Of a DNA stretch of 64,000 nucleotides, positions 47,777 to 56,364 are shown in pieces. The notes beneath the pieces are model-generated. The model saw only the letters and a list, made by a program, of their open reading frames with translations. It made no database searches and was not told where the DNA came from. Positions within the stretch are counted from its first letter, which is position 1. Each line of letters begins with the position of its first letter. This DNA comes from Chryseobacterium sp. SORGH_AS_0447 (GTDB lineage: Bacteria > Bacteroidota > Bacteroidia > Flavobacteriales > Weeksellaceae). The position numbers and the translations under genes are program-made. The stretch lies in assembly GCF_030818695.1 (NCBI RefSeq), contig NZ_JAUTAR010000001.1, positions 2,908,501-2,972,500 of the forward strand. Reading direction: 5' to 3'.

Positions 47777-49105
47777 TTAAACTTCCGGCTCCGGCCCTTT
47801 CCAGTTGTTAACGGCAGCAATACCGTTGATTTTAACGGGCTTTCCTTCCTTCGCCGACTGATAAATCGCTTCCATGATGATATGGTCCTGGAGACCTTCT
47901 TCTCCAGGGGTAAACGGCTTTTTATTGTTTATGATACAGTCTGAAAAATGATCCATTTCTGCTGCAAACTGGTTGTTTTCCGCAAGGCTGATTTCTTCAG
48001 CACGCTTCATCATCCCGTCGGCTCTTGAGGTGGTAAGCTTCTGTCCTTTATAGGCATACGCCTGGTCAATGTTCATCCAGCCGGTTTTGCAGTTTACCCT
48101 GTACCGTCTGCTTTCATGTACGTCGTAATCGGTAGCACAGTTGGCGATAATGCCACTCGGAAAACGCATCTGCCAGCTTACCAGTTCTTCAATTTCTTTA
48201 AATAAGGGATTTCCGGGTGTGCTGTATTGATATGCAAAAACCTCAACCGGTTCTTCGCCAAGGATAAACCGTGTCGTATTTAGGCAATACAGCCCGATGT
48301 CCGGCAGCGCCCCTCCACCGGCCAATGATTTCTTGTGCCGCCAATGGTTCACATTGGCCGTACTCTGCGAGTTATGGGCTTCCACAAATTTGGCTATACC
48401 GAATTCTTTTTTCTGCAATATTTCCCTCACCTTGCGGTTATGCGGCTGGTAATGGATCCGGTAAGCAACCATCAGTTTTACTCCTGCCTTGCTGCACTCG
48501 GAAATCATTTCCCTGCACTCTTCCGAAGTATTGGCCAAAGGTTTCTCGCACAGGATATGTTTGCCGGCCTTTGCTCCACGAATGACATATTCTTTATGAA
48601 GCCCATTCGGTAAGACAATGTAGATGACATCGACCTCTTTGTTATTTTTGATCTGGTCATAAGTCTGATAGCTGTAACAGTTTTCAGGAGCTATTCCATA
48701 CTGGGCAGCGACTTTCTTCAGTTTTTCGGGACTGCCGCTTACCAATGCAGACAGTTTCGATTTTTTACAGCCGGCCAACGCCGGTAGTATTTCTTCAAGC
48801 GCAAGATGACCAAGACCCACAACTGCATATCCTATTCTTCTGTCGGGTGGCAATGGAGTCGGCGTCGGTGCCGACTGTTGGTCTGCATCCGATTTCCATT
48901 GCTCCAAGACGATCGGCTCTTCCACATCAGCAGGAATTTTTGCCGGCGGAGAAACAGCCTGTTTGCGGTCCTGGCCATAAACGTTAGCAGAGACAACGGC
49001 TCCTAAAGCCAAAGTGCCTGCTGCTCCGGCCAAAGACCTGCCGGTGAGGTTTAAAAATTCTTTCCGGGAAAGATGGGGTTTTACAGGATGATCTGAGGAT
49101 TCCAT
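47777..49105 (-). CDS. Gfo/Idh/MocA-family oxidoreductase, exported
   Basis: A 442-residue protein from the ATG at 49105; the longer frame reads into non-coding DNA. The N-terminus is a Tat-like signal (SRKEFLNLTGRSLAGAAGTL), an RK variant of the twin-arginine motif, followed by a Pro-rich linker. The Rossmann domain starts IGYAVVGLGHLALEEILPAL. The family motif HILCEKPLANTSEEC carries the EKP signature. It resembles periplasmic glucose-fructose oxidoreductase-like enzymes, which use a tightly bound NAD(P). The sugar substrate cannot be told from sequence. Monocistronic. Confidence 0.88.
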   Translation of the reverse strand: MESSDHPVKPHLSRKEFLNLTGRSLAGAAGTLALGAVVSANVYGQDRKQAVSPPAKIPADVEEPIVLEQWKSDADQQSAPTPTPLPPDRRIGYAVVGLGHLALEEILPALAGCKKSKLSALVSGSPEKLKKVAAQYGIAPENCYSYQTYDQIKNNKEVDVIYIVLPNGLHKEYVIRGAKAGKHILCEKPLANTSEECREMISECSKAGVKLMVAYRIHYQPHNRKVREILQKKEFGIAKFVEAHNSQSTANVNHWRHKKSLAGGGALPDIGLYCLNTTRFILGEEPVEVFAYQYSTPGNPLFKEIEELVSWQMRFPSGIIANCATDYDVHESRRYRVNCKTGWMNIDQAYAYKGQKLTTSRADGMMKRAEEISLAENNQFAAEMDHFSDCIINNKKPFTPGEEGLQDHIIMEAIYQSAKEGKPVKINGIAAVNNWKGPEPEV

Positions 49106-49556
49106 AAGATTTATTTTGTGATTGATTGGTGTGTTTTGTATTAAAAAAGAAAAGCCGTAAAAAGATGCAGTCCCTACGACCACTGTCAGAGATTCAATAA
49201 AAATGCCAATGTAATTTTCATGGAGCCATAACAGCTTCCAGGTTTTAAATCATTAATTTTCGCTAAAGAATTTCAGAGAATTTCAATTGACTTATTGTAA
49301 ATTTAACTGAAGATCTACTGGAAGTCCGTCTAAATTTTATCATTAAGTAATGAAGATATTTTAGCTTTAAAAATCAATTTATTAGTACAGCTTTATGAAA
49401 TTAATTCATTGAAATATATTTTTTTAAAGTAAAATTATTCCGCAGTAATTATAATTAATTCATAGTTCAGGCTATATTTCATTATTACATTTCAGATAAA
49501 TAAAGAAAAACACAGAATGGTGTGCATCTATGCTCCGGTTTTCCTAACTTGTTGTC
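49106..49556. other. AT-rich divergent intergenic region
   Basis: About 450 bases between the oxidoreductase and the Crp-like gene. No gene, clear hairpin or exact TAnnTTTG box found. CCTAACTTGTTG just before 49557 may be a degenerate -7 element. Confidence 0.4.
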
Positions 49557-50144
49557 ATGATCAGCAACCAGTTTTCCGGTGCAACGGATTTTATAGGTTT
49601 TGTTTCTTCTCTTTCGCCTCTTGAAAGTGAAGCCAGAGAGATGCTGGCATCAAAACTTTATGCAAAGCAATACCGGAAAGGTGAGCTGATCCTGGAAACC
49701 GGCACAGTCTGTAACCGGATTTATTTTATAGACCGTGGTTTAGTAAAAACCTTCTTTTATACGGATACCCGTGAATTTATCATGCGCTTTTTTCCTGAAG
49801 GCCATCTATTTACCGTTCTCGACAGTTTTGTGCTTCAGCAGCCTTCCTCCTACTCCGTGCAGGCCCTGGAAGACACGGTGATTACCTGCCTCAATCATGA
49901 TGAACTGGAAATGCTTTGCGGAAAATACCATTCCGTAGAAACCTTTTACCGGAAACTGCTCGCCCTGGCTGCGGTGAATATGATGAACCGGATCGGCGGT
50001 ACGCTGGAAGAAAAGGCCCAGATTGCGTATAATAGGTTTTTGAAAGAATACGGATCATTACTGCAACGGATCAGCCTGGCCGATCTGGCTTCTTACCTGG
50101 GCATTACCCAAGTGTCTCTAAGCAGAATCAGGGCAATGAAATAG
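49557..50144 (+). CDS. Crp/Fnr-family transcriptional regulator
   Basis: A 195-residue regulator with a cyclic-nucleotide-binding-like domain (about 20-135; KGELILETGTVCNRIYFIDR, then MRFFPEGHLFTVLDSF) and a C-terminal HTH ending with ISLADLASYLGITQVSLSRI. The phosphate-binding cassette Arg of true cAMP receptors is not evident, as in many Bacteroidota members. Some of these regulate small membrane or dehydrogenase genes beside them. An HXXEE-like membrane protein gene follows after 64 bases in the same direction. Confidence 0.88.
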   Translation: MISNQFSGATDFIGFVSSLSPLESEAREMLASKLYAKQYRKGELILETGTVCNRIYFIDRGLVKTFFYTDTREFIMRFFPEGHLFTVLDSFVLQQPSSYSVQALEDTVITCLNHDELEMLCGKYHSVETFYRKLLALAAVNMMNRIGGTLEEKAQIAYNRFLKEYGSLLQRISLADLASYLGITQVSLSRIRAMK

Positions 50145-50208
50145 TTTTTATCATTTGATAAATGCCGGCTGATGCAACCGATGTACCTTCGGATCAAATC
50201 TATCCGTT

Positions 50209-50880
50209 ATGAAAAATCCATTGTCATTATCTCAGAAATTAAGCTTTCTTGCAGCCTGTCTTTTTACGATTGTTGCTCCGGTCATGGGGTATTTATCCAT
50301 AGGACTTGCCCCTGTTGTTATTGTCGGAGGCTCGGCTTTGGTCGGGCTGTTCTGTTGGTCTTTCACATATTTAAGAAATCCGGTACATCCTAGAATCATT
50401 CTTCCGCTTTTTATCCTTACGGTCGCGGGCCTACAGATTCATATTGTTGAGGAATACCTGATGGGATTTGCTCCGGCTATGAGCAGGCTTTTCGGGATTC
50501 CGTGGAGTGAAAAAAGCTTTCTGATGGTATTTGCGCTTATCGGTCCGGTGATTTACACCCTCACTTCGCTCGGACTCTATTATAAGATTCCAATTGCCGG
50601 CTTTGTAGCCTGGTTCATCTTTATCGGTCCCGGCGTTGCCGAATTTACGCATTTCATCTTTCCGCTGATTGCTCCCGATCTTCTCCCTCACGATCCGCAT
50701 CCGGTAACTGCATCCATCGATGGAACCCGGATTCCGGAGATGCCCAACTTTTATTTCCGGACCACCCAACAGTATTATTTTCCCGGGATGTGGACTGCAA
50801 TTCTTCCGATGATTCCCGGATGCCTGACCATTTACCGTTTACTCATCAGAAAAGAGAACCGTTTAAAACATCAGCAATGA
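50209..50880 (+). CDS. HXXEE-domain-like membrane protein
   Basis: A 223-residue membrane protein with six or so hydrophobic segments. The HIVEEY sequence in LQIHIVEEYLMGF (about 84) and a later EFTHFIFPL match the His-x-x-Glu-Glu pattern that names the family. FPGMWTAILP near the C-terminus also fits. The function of the family is unknown; a metal site is often suggested by the motif. Likely co-transcribed with the Crp-like regulator. Confidence 0.6.
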   Translation: MKNPLSLSQKLSFLAACLFTIVAPVMGYLSIGLAPVVIVGGSALVGLFCWSFTYLRNPVHPRIILPLFILTVAGLQIHIVEEYLMGFAPAMSRLFGIPWSEKSFLMVFALIGPVIYTLTSLGLYYKIPIAGFVAWFIFIGPGVAEFTHFIFPLIAPDLLPHDPHPVTASIDGTRIPEMPNFYFRTTQQYYFPGMWTAILPMIPGCLTIYRLLIRKENRLKHQQ

Positions 50881-50909
50881 ATACCTCTTACTATTCAGTG
50901 CGGCTTTAA

Positions 50910-51281
50910 TTATTCTGTTCCCGTGCGATGCTGCAAAATATTGATCAGTTTTCCAAAAGGATCACGGACATAAAATCGTCGGACCTCCCAGGGTTCGTCA
51001 GCCGGTCCATATTCAATAGAAAAACCAGCCTCTTTCATCCGGTTATACACCGCATCAACATCGTTTACTTCTATGGAAAGATCAGGAACAGCCGTCCCGG
51101 ACCCGCCTTCCACAGCAAAACTTACCTGGACGTTCATCGTTTCTTCAGTGCCGTAGGTGGCGATCCAGCCGTGATCCATCAGTACCTGAAGGTTTAGGAT
51201 TTCACCGTAGAACACTGCCGCAGCAACCATGTCCGGTGTCTGTATATTGGCAACGATTCGTTTTACTTTTATTGGCTTCAT
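50910..51281 (-). CDS. VOC-superfamily (glyoxalase-like) protein
   Basis: A 123-residue protein with the paired beta-alpha-beta-beta-beta layout of vicinal-oxygen-chelate proteins: NIQTPDMVAAAVFYGEILNL in the first half, then LSIEVNDVDAVYNRMKEAGF and RRFYVRDPFGKLINILQH in the second. The final FYVRDPFGKLINIL is the clearest signature. One metal-ligand Glu of true glyoxalases is not obvious, so it may be a binding or resistance-type protein. Monocistronic, with an exact -7 box upstream. Confidence 0.82.
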   Translation of the reverse strand: MKPIKVKRIVANIQTPDMVAAAVFYGEILNLQVLMDHGWIATYGTEETMNVQVSFAVEGGSGTAVPDLSIEVNDVDAVYNRMKEAGFSIEYGPADEPWEVRRFYVRDPFGKLINILQHRTGTE

Positions 51282-51308
51282 CTCATTTCATTAAAAATAT
51301 TGATCCAT

Positions 51309-51316
51309 CAAATGTA
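51309..51316 (-). promoter_or_regulatory. -7 box for the VOC gene
   Basis: TACATTTG on the minus strand, exact TAnnTTTG, 27 bases before the ATG at 51281. Confidence 0.5.
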
Positions 51317-51509
51317 ATGAATCTGAATATCAAAGATTAATTTGACGGTAACAGTAAAATTTCTTTTAAGATAAGAGCTTTCGCAATTTAATCAACAAAA
51401 TACCTTATACCCAGTAAAAATTTAGCTTAACGATCCAATTTTTAATTGAATTCAATATACAACAGGATCTTAAAAGACAGGGAACTTTTTCTCTGTACAT
51501 CGAAATGTT

Positions 51510-52451
51510 CTACTTGTTTTCGACCACCGCCACACCGGAACTGCCTCTACTGAATAAAGCAGACACCGAATCCCACGCCGGATCGTCCGGATAAAAGAAA
51601 CTTTTAAGATAAGCTAAGGTCACCAGCTGTACCGCTTCAACTTTTTCAGGATCCTCATCGGTCGTTTCCGTGACAAAATCTCCGGAAATACCGCCGAGCG
51701 TATGTTCACCGTTGTAAATGGTTGCCAGCGCCTGCGCTCCAGGACTCAAAAAATAGGCATCCGTAAACCATTCCGGACCCATCGTTGTGAGCGGAGAATA
51801 GTCTTTGTCTCCCGCCACCACTAAGGCCGGCGTTCGCATGCTGCTATAATCCTGGTTCAGATAAGGCAGATGTTCTTTTGCAAAAGCACTGAGGGCATCG
51901 CCTCCTCTTCCTCCTGCAGATAACAATATGCCAACCTTGATTCTAGCATCATAAAAGTCGGTCTCAAAACCATCCGTTATAAGCGTCCGGGCGCCCAGCA
52001 GCATGCTTGTCGTATGCCCGCCGAAAGAATGCCCCACTGCCGCAATCCGGTCCTTTGCCATACGGCCTTTAAGGCTTTCAAAAGTATTTTCAATATATTG
52101 CAGCTGATCCAGAATCTCTTTAACGTCATGGATCCTGAGCCGCCAGATCTCATCTTTGTAAGGAAGTTCATCAAAGTTGCCTAGCCTTTTTGAGTCGAGG
52201 TAAGTGGCCTGAATGATCACAAAACCGTGCGAAGCCCAATAATGCACCAGAGGAGCATATCCGTCCATAGAATTTCCGAAACCGTGGGAAAATATAATGA
52301 CCGGCAAATCATTGCCCATTACCGGTGCGGATATTTTAACTTGTAACGGCAGCGGTCTGCCGACAGAAGAAAGGGTAATTGGACTTAGCGTTATCACCGG
52401 TGAAGTTTTGCCGGTAATAGGTTCGTAGGTGCTGTGAATCGATTGTTGCAT
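51510..52451 (-). CDS. Alpha/beta hydrolase, chlorophyllase/PAF-acetylhydrolase-like
   Basis: A 313-residue cytoplasmic hydrolase without signal peptide. The oxyanion-hole region reads VIIFSHGFGNSMDGY (about 49-63). The nucleophile elbow is AVGHSFGGHTTSML with Ser in GHSFGG. A catalytic Asp is likely in VVAGDKDYSPLT, and a His in YNGEHTLGGISG. The layout is that of the large platelet-activating-factor acetylhydrolase or chlorophyllase-like group; the ester substrate is unknown. It is divergent from an HxlR regulator, with an exact -7 box on each side, so it is probably that regulator's target. Confidence 0.85.
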   Translation of the reverse strand: MQQSIHSTYEPITGKTSPVITLSPITLSSVGRPLPLQVKISAPVMGNDLPVIIFSHGFGNSMDGYAPLVHYWASHGFVIIQATYLDSKRLGNFDELPYKDEIWRLRIHDVKEILDQLQYIENTFESLKGRMAKDRIAAVGHSFGGHTTSMLLGARTLITDGFETDFYDARIKVGILLSAGGRGGDALSAFAKEHLPYLNQDYSSMRTPALVVAGDKDYSPLTTMGPEWFTDAYFLSPGAQALATIYNGEHTLGGISGDFVTETTDEDPEKVEAVQLVTLAYLKSFFYPDDPAWDSVSALFSRGSSGVAVVENK

Positions 52452-52472
52452 TATTTATTTCTTTTTCTTCAA

Positions 52473-52480
52473 CAAAGGTA
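52473..52480 (-). promoter_or_regulatory. -7 box for the hydrolase gene
   Basis: TACCTTTG on the minus strand, exact TAnnTTTG, 21 bases before the ATG at 52451. Confidence 0.55.
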
Positions 52481-52527
52481 TTTATTAAAAACACGGTTCC
52501 GGAGATCGGTTCCCTCCAGGAAACCTT

Positions 52528-52535
52528 TATCTTTG
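52528..52535 (+). promoter_or_regulatory. -7 box for the HxlR gene
   Basis: TATCTTTG, exact TAnnTTTG, 23 bases before the ATG at 52559. The two divergent boxes are 47 bases apart, so one bound regulator could control both. Confidence 0.55.
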
Positions 52536-52558
52536 TTATTCTAATTCATCAGTCCGAT

Positions 52559-52936
52559 ATGAAAAAAGACAGGTCCCATCACCAGCCGGCAGACTGTATC
52601 CCGCACTTGCGGGCAATCAGCGATACCCAATATGTGCTGTCCGGAAAATGGAAAGTGGTGATTATCGGCAGTCTCTCCTTCAGTAAAAAACGCTTTACCG
52701 AACTCCGGAACACACTGGACGGAATTGGTTCAAAGATGCTGACTAAAGAGTTACAGGAACTGGTGCAGAACGGGATCGTAAGACGGACGTTGGGTGAGGA
52801 TGATGCCAAGGCAGTAGAATATGAGCTTACGGAATACGGCTATTCGGTGAAGCCGGTAATCGATGCCATGGCTGCCTGGGGAAAACAGCATCGGGAACAT
52901 ATCATTAAGGAAATGCAAAAAACTGATCGTAAGTAA
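52559..52936 (+). CDS. HxlR-family transcriptional regulator
   Basis: A 125-residue winged-helix protein. It shows the HxlR order: CIPHLRAISDTQYVLSGKWK with the conserved Cys and GKWK, LSFSKKRFTELRNTLDGIGS, KMLTKELQELVQNGIVRRT, and VEYELTEYGYSVKPVIDAM. The Cys in ADCIPH is at the position used for redox or electrophile sensing in several HxlR proteins. Divergent from the alpha/beta hydrolase, which is the probable target. The SDR gene downstream is a second possibility. Confidence 0.9.
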   Translation: MKKDRSHHQPADCIPHLRAISDTQYVLSGKWKVVIIGSLSFSKKRFTELRNTLDGIGSKMLTKELQELVQNGIVRRTLGEDDAKAVEYELTEYGYSVKPVIDAMAAWGKQHREHIIKEMQKTDRK

Positions 52937-53158
52937 CACGTCTTTATCTTACATTTTGTTCCTGTGCAATTTATTTAATCGGACTCTGCTTAACTCCTGC
53001 TCTATTTTATGAACTGAGCATTTCTTAAAAATAAAACCATTAAAAAACTGACAAAAAAATACATCATCCTCAATTCGGCTTCAAATAGTCTCGATTGGGT
53101 TATATTGATGCGCCTTTAAATGTGCATCTTTGCTGTATCAATTAAATCACTTAAGATT

Positions 53159-53932
53159 ATGCAGACAAATGAAAATAAAGTCGCCCTGGTATCGGGTGCA
53201 AATACCGGAGTAGGCTTTCAGATTGCTAAAGCCCTTGTAGAAAGTGGCTATACCGTCTATGCAGGTTCACGCGACCTGCAAAAAGGCCAGGCAGCGGTTG
53301 AACAGCTGGGTGCATCGGCTATCGCGGTCCAATTGGATATTACCGACAAGGAATCGATCAGAACAGCAGTTAAAACCATTGAGGATGAAACCGGATATCT
53401 GACCCTTCTGGTTAACAACGCAGCCGTTTCCCATGCCGGTGTTCCGGGCCGTACGATGGAAGAAGTATTAGGCTCACAACGCGCCAGTATTGTACCGATT
53501 GAAGAGCTGAAAACAGTTTGGGAGACCAATGTTTTCGGGACTCTTGCCCTGACCCAGGCCTGCCTGCCCTTATTGCAAAAAGCTTCAAAAGCGAGGATCG
53601 TAACGGTTTCCAGTGCCTTGGGATCACTGACGATCAATGCCAATCCGGATTACCCGTACCGTTCCAATTTCGATGCGGCATATGGCGCTTCAAAAACTGC
53701 GCTCAACGGGATCTTCCTGTCGCTGGCGATCGATCTGGCAGACACCGGCATCACAGTTCATATGGTAAGTCCGGGCTTTACGGCAACGGCACTCAACAAC
53801 TTCCAGGGAACGGATTCCGTGGAAGAGGGTTCAAAGGAACCGATCCGGGTGGCATTGGCAGAGGATCTTCCGACCGGAAGTTTTACCGGCCCGGCCAATT
53901 TCAGCGGTGAAAACAACATTCTTCCCTGGTAA
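53159..53932 (+). CDS. Short-chain dehydrogenase/reductase (SDR)
   Basis: A 257-residue oxidoreductase from the ATG at 53159; the longer frame includes the promoter region. Motifs: VALVSGANTGVGFQIAKALV (TGxxxGxG type), LVNNAAVSHAG (NNAG variant), the catalytic Ser in VTVSSALGS, and YGASKTALNGIF with the Tyr-x-x-x-Lys pair. It ends in a TGSFTGPANFSG segment typical of carbonyl-reductase-like members. The substrate cannot be told. The Rossmann motif and YGASK make the class certain. CATCTTTG, one mismatch to the -7 box, lies about 25 bases upstream. Confidence 0.92.
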   Translation: MQTNENKVALVSGANTGVGFQIAKALVESGYTVYAGSRDLQKGQAAVEQLGASAIAVQLDITDKESIRTAVKTIEDETGYLTLLVNNAAVSHAGVPGRTMEEVLGSQRASIVPIEELKTVWETNVFGTLALTQACLPLLQKASKARIVTVSSALGSLTINANPDYPYRSNFDAAYGASKTALNGIFLSLAIDLADTGITVHMVSPGFTATALNNFQGTDSVEEGSKEPIRVALAEDLPTGSFTGPANFSGENNILPW

Positions 53933-54289
53933 TCATTCATCTTCTCAAGTTTTGACTGGGATTTCGAAAATAGACTGAAAGTGACTAACAAGGGCTATTA
54001 CTGACGCCAAGTCTAATAGTGGTTCCATATACTTTTAAGGAATCAAAGTAAGACAGCAAAGCAGCTGATGAAGCATTACAAAAATCCTTGTGCTTCATCA
54101 GATCAGCCTGCCGATCTTTGCCTTGCTTCCTTATATTTTGCATAAAGAAATAAAAACTTTGTCTGAAAACTTCAGTGTCACAGAGAATGTCGCGGGATTT
54201 CAAAAATAATCAGAGAAGACTTCGTGTTAAGGTAAATTTAAAAGTGCCTTTATCTTAAGCCGACCGTTAAATTTTTATACATTTAAAAA
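53933..54289. other. Intergenic region before an AraC gene
   Basis: 357 bases. A 72-codon leftward open frame (53985-54203) lacks gene-like features. No hairpin, exact -7 box or RNA gene was recognised. Confidence 0.4.
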
Positions 54290-55210
54290 ATGAAAGCCAA
54301 AGAGGATAAGCTGGTCCGCTTTATATCGATATCGGAAAGTCATCAGGCGTTCGGACTGCCCGCTCCGCAGCATCCGTTGATCAGCCTTGTGCATTTTAAT
54401 CAGGATAATCCGTTTAATACGGCGATGGCACCGATCTACGATGTACTGGACTTTTACAAGATCACTTTTATCACCAGGAATAAAGGCAGGCTGAAGTACG
54501 GCCGGAATTATTACGATTATGATGAAGGAAGCATGCTGTTTCTGGCGCCGAACCAGCTGGTGGGAAGCACTGAGTATAACAGCGAAACCTATTGCTATAT
54601 TCTGCTGATTCATCCCGCTTTCCTGCTTGGTCATCCTATTGCCCGGAAAATAAAACAGTACGGCTACTTTTCTTATGCCTCCAATGAGGCGCTGCATCTT
54701 TCGGAGGTTGAAAGGGAAATGATCCTTTCCGTTTATAAAATCATGGAACAGGAACTCAACAGCCGTGTGGATGAATTCAGCCAGGAAGTGGTCATTGCCC
54801 AGATCGAGCTGATGCTAAGCTATGTAAACAGGTTTTATAAGCGGCAGTTTATTACCAGAAAGAATGCCAGCAATGACATTCTCCAGAAAACAGAGGCCAT
54901 CCTCGACGACTATATTCGGCGTCAGGAAAACCTTCGGCTGGGACTTCCCACCGTTCAATATCTTTCGGATCAGCTCAACATCTCTCCCGGTTATTTAAGT
55001 GATATGCTGCGAGATCTGATCGGCCAGAACGCCCAGCAATACATCCGCAGCAAGATTATTGAAAAAGCAAAGGAAAAACTGACCGGCACCGATCTCACAG
55101 TTGCTGAAATCGCCTATGAATTGGGATTTGAGCATCCGCAGTCTTTCAGTAAGATGTTCAGGCTTCGGACGGGACTTTCGCCGCTGGAGTTTCGTGCTTC
55201 TTACGATTGA
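54290..55210 (+). CDS. AraC-family transcriptional regulator
   Basis: A 306-residue protein with a cupin-like N-terminal domain (about 25-150, with LDFYKITFITRNKG and SMLFLAPNQLVG) and a C-terminal AraC domain. The first HTH has VQYLSDQLNISPGYLSDMLR; the second has LTVAEIAYELGFEHPQSFSK followed by RTGLSPLEFRA. Regulators of this type often control oxidoreductase genes such as the SDR upstream. That link is from proximity only. Confidence 0.88.
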   Translation: MKAKEDKLVRFISISESHQAFGLPAPQHPLISLVHFNQDNPFNTAMAPIYDVLDFYKITFITRNKGRLKYGRNYYDYDEGSMLFLAPNQLVGSTEYNSETYCYILLIHPAFLLGHPIARKIKQYGYFSYASNEALHLSEVEREMILSVYKIMEQELNSRVDEFSQEVVIAQIELMLSYVNRFYKRQFITRKNASNDILQKTEAILDDYIRRQENLRLGLPTVQYLSDQLNISPGYLSDMLRDLIGQNAQQYIRSKIIEKAKEKLTGTDLTVAEIAYELGFEHPQSFSKMFRLRTGLSPLEFRASYD

Positions 55211-55340
55211 TATTAATTATCCGTAACAAGGATTATTCGTTTGGGGAAATTTATAACGTAAATCCTGACATATTATTGGGAAAATAAACAATTGTACATT
55301 GATACTCGTATAAATCTCAGATCTGATTAGAAATAATAAA

Positions 55341-55368
55341 AAGGCGACCTACTTTCGGAGGTCGCCTT
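55341..55368. terminator. Rho-independent terminator of the lectin-like operon
   Basis: Perfect 10-bp stem AAGGCGACCT/AGGTCGCCTT with an 8-base loop. The minus-strand tail is TTTTATTATTT, so it mainly serves the leftward lectin-like genes. It lies between convergent genes. Confidence 0.8.
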
Positions 55369-55384
55369 CTTGTTAAAGTTCTTT

Positions 55385-56347
55385 TTACTGTTGAAATTCT
55401 ACGATAAAACCGTTGACGCTAACGTTACTAGCGGGCAAGTCATTCCAAGGATGGGTAGAGGTATAGCCGTTTTTTGTTAAAACAACATTATCGTTTTTTC
55501 CGTAGGCGTGTACAAATCCTTCACCGGAATTCGAGTTATTAGGTTCATTTGTATAAAACCAGTTTATTTTTCGGACAGCTGATAAACCGCCGGCGCTGTA
55601 ATCGTGAAGAGGCTGTTCCCCTGTGATCCATTTCTCTTCCGGATCAGGCGTAAGGGCTGCTCCGGCATCCCAGGAAAATTTCACAAAGCCGATCCATGTC
55701 CTTTGGGTATCGAAAACCGTATTGTTGGTCAGAAGATTTTGTTCCACATACATCCATTCATTATCGGTAGTGAACGTAGCCAGGTAGCCTCCCATATTTT
55801 TTGCGGCAGTATAGGCATCAAACCAGCTGATTATTGCGCTTCCTGAATAAGCGGCATAGGTATGTCCATTTACCGTAAACGTTGCAGCACCCTGTTTTGT
55901 ATATGTACCACTTCCGATGGTAAGACTGGCGGGAGCCGAAGATGCAGTAGCCGTCTTACTGGGAACATATCCCAGAATGTTGGAATCCACTGAGGTAGAA
56001 TAACTGATAACGGTAGTATTGGTCACAGCACCCATACTTCTCCAGATGCTGCCGTCAAAATAATAACATCCTGCAGAGGTAATGTTAGCTGTTTTCGTAT
56101 CCGCAGCAGTAGGAATAGACGTCGCATAAACAATAGCACCGGTTTGTGCTGCACCATATTTTGATCCTGAATTTTTAATCTGATCGCCGGTGAGACGTGG
56201 CATTCCTATACCTTCAGAAGTAGTACCGTCGGTTTTAATAGGATCTACCTGAAGTGTAGTGATGGTCGCATTGGTCGATATACCCATTTGTGCAAGAGCA
56301 GAAATGCTACAGCCTAGAAATGCCGCTAATAAAAAAGATTTTTTCAT
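55385..56347 (-). CDS. Secreted C-type-lectin-fold protein, copy 1
   Basis: A 320-residue secreted protein with signal peptide ending SALAQ. After the MGISTNATITTLQVD module and a short linker domain, the C-terminal ~150 residues look like a C-type lectin domain. Visible elements: YAAYSGSAIISWFDAYTAAK, then NMGGYLATFTTDNEWMYVEQ, RTWIGFVKFSW (WIG motif), NEPNN (EPN at 268-270) with E276, PWND (301-303), and FIVEF at the end. EPN plus a Glu and WND are the calcium/mannose ligands of mammalian mannose-type lectins. The disulfide Cys are absent. Second in an operon, 17 bases after its paralogue. Confidence 0.75.
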   Translation of the reverse strand: MKKSFLLAAFLGCSISALAQMGISTNATITTLQVDPIKTDGTTSEGIGMPRLTGDQIKNSGSKYGAAQTGAIVYATSIPTAADTKTANITSAGCYYFDGSIWRSMGAVTNTTVISYSTSVDSNILGYVPSKTATASSAPASLTIGSGTYTKQGAATFTVNGHTYAAYSGSAIISWFDAYTAAKNMGGYLATFTTDNEWMYVEQNLLTNNTVFDTQRTWIGFVKFSWDAGAALTPDPEEKWITGEQPLHDYSAGGLSAVRKINWFYTNEPNNSNSGEGFVHAYGKNDNVVLTKNGYTSTHPWNDLPASNVSVNGFIVEFQQ

Positions 56348-56364
56348 TGTAACTTCAGCCGTGT

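Noticed and set aside
53985..54203. Leftward 72-codon frame in the gap before the AraC gene
   Set aside because: No family pattern, no hairpin or promoter box, and an unremarkable composition. Too weak to list as a gene.
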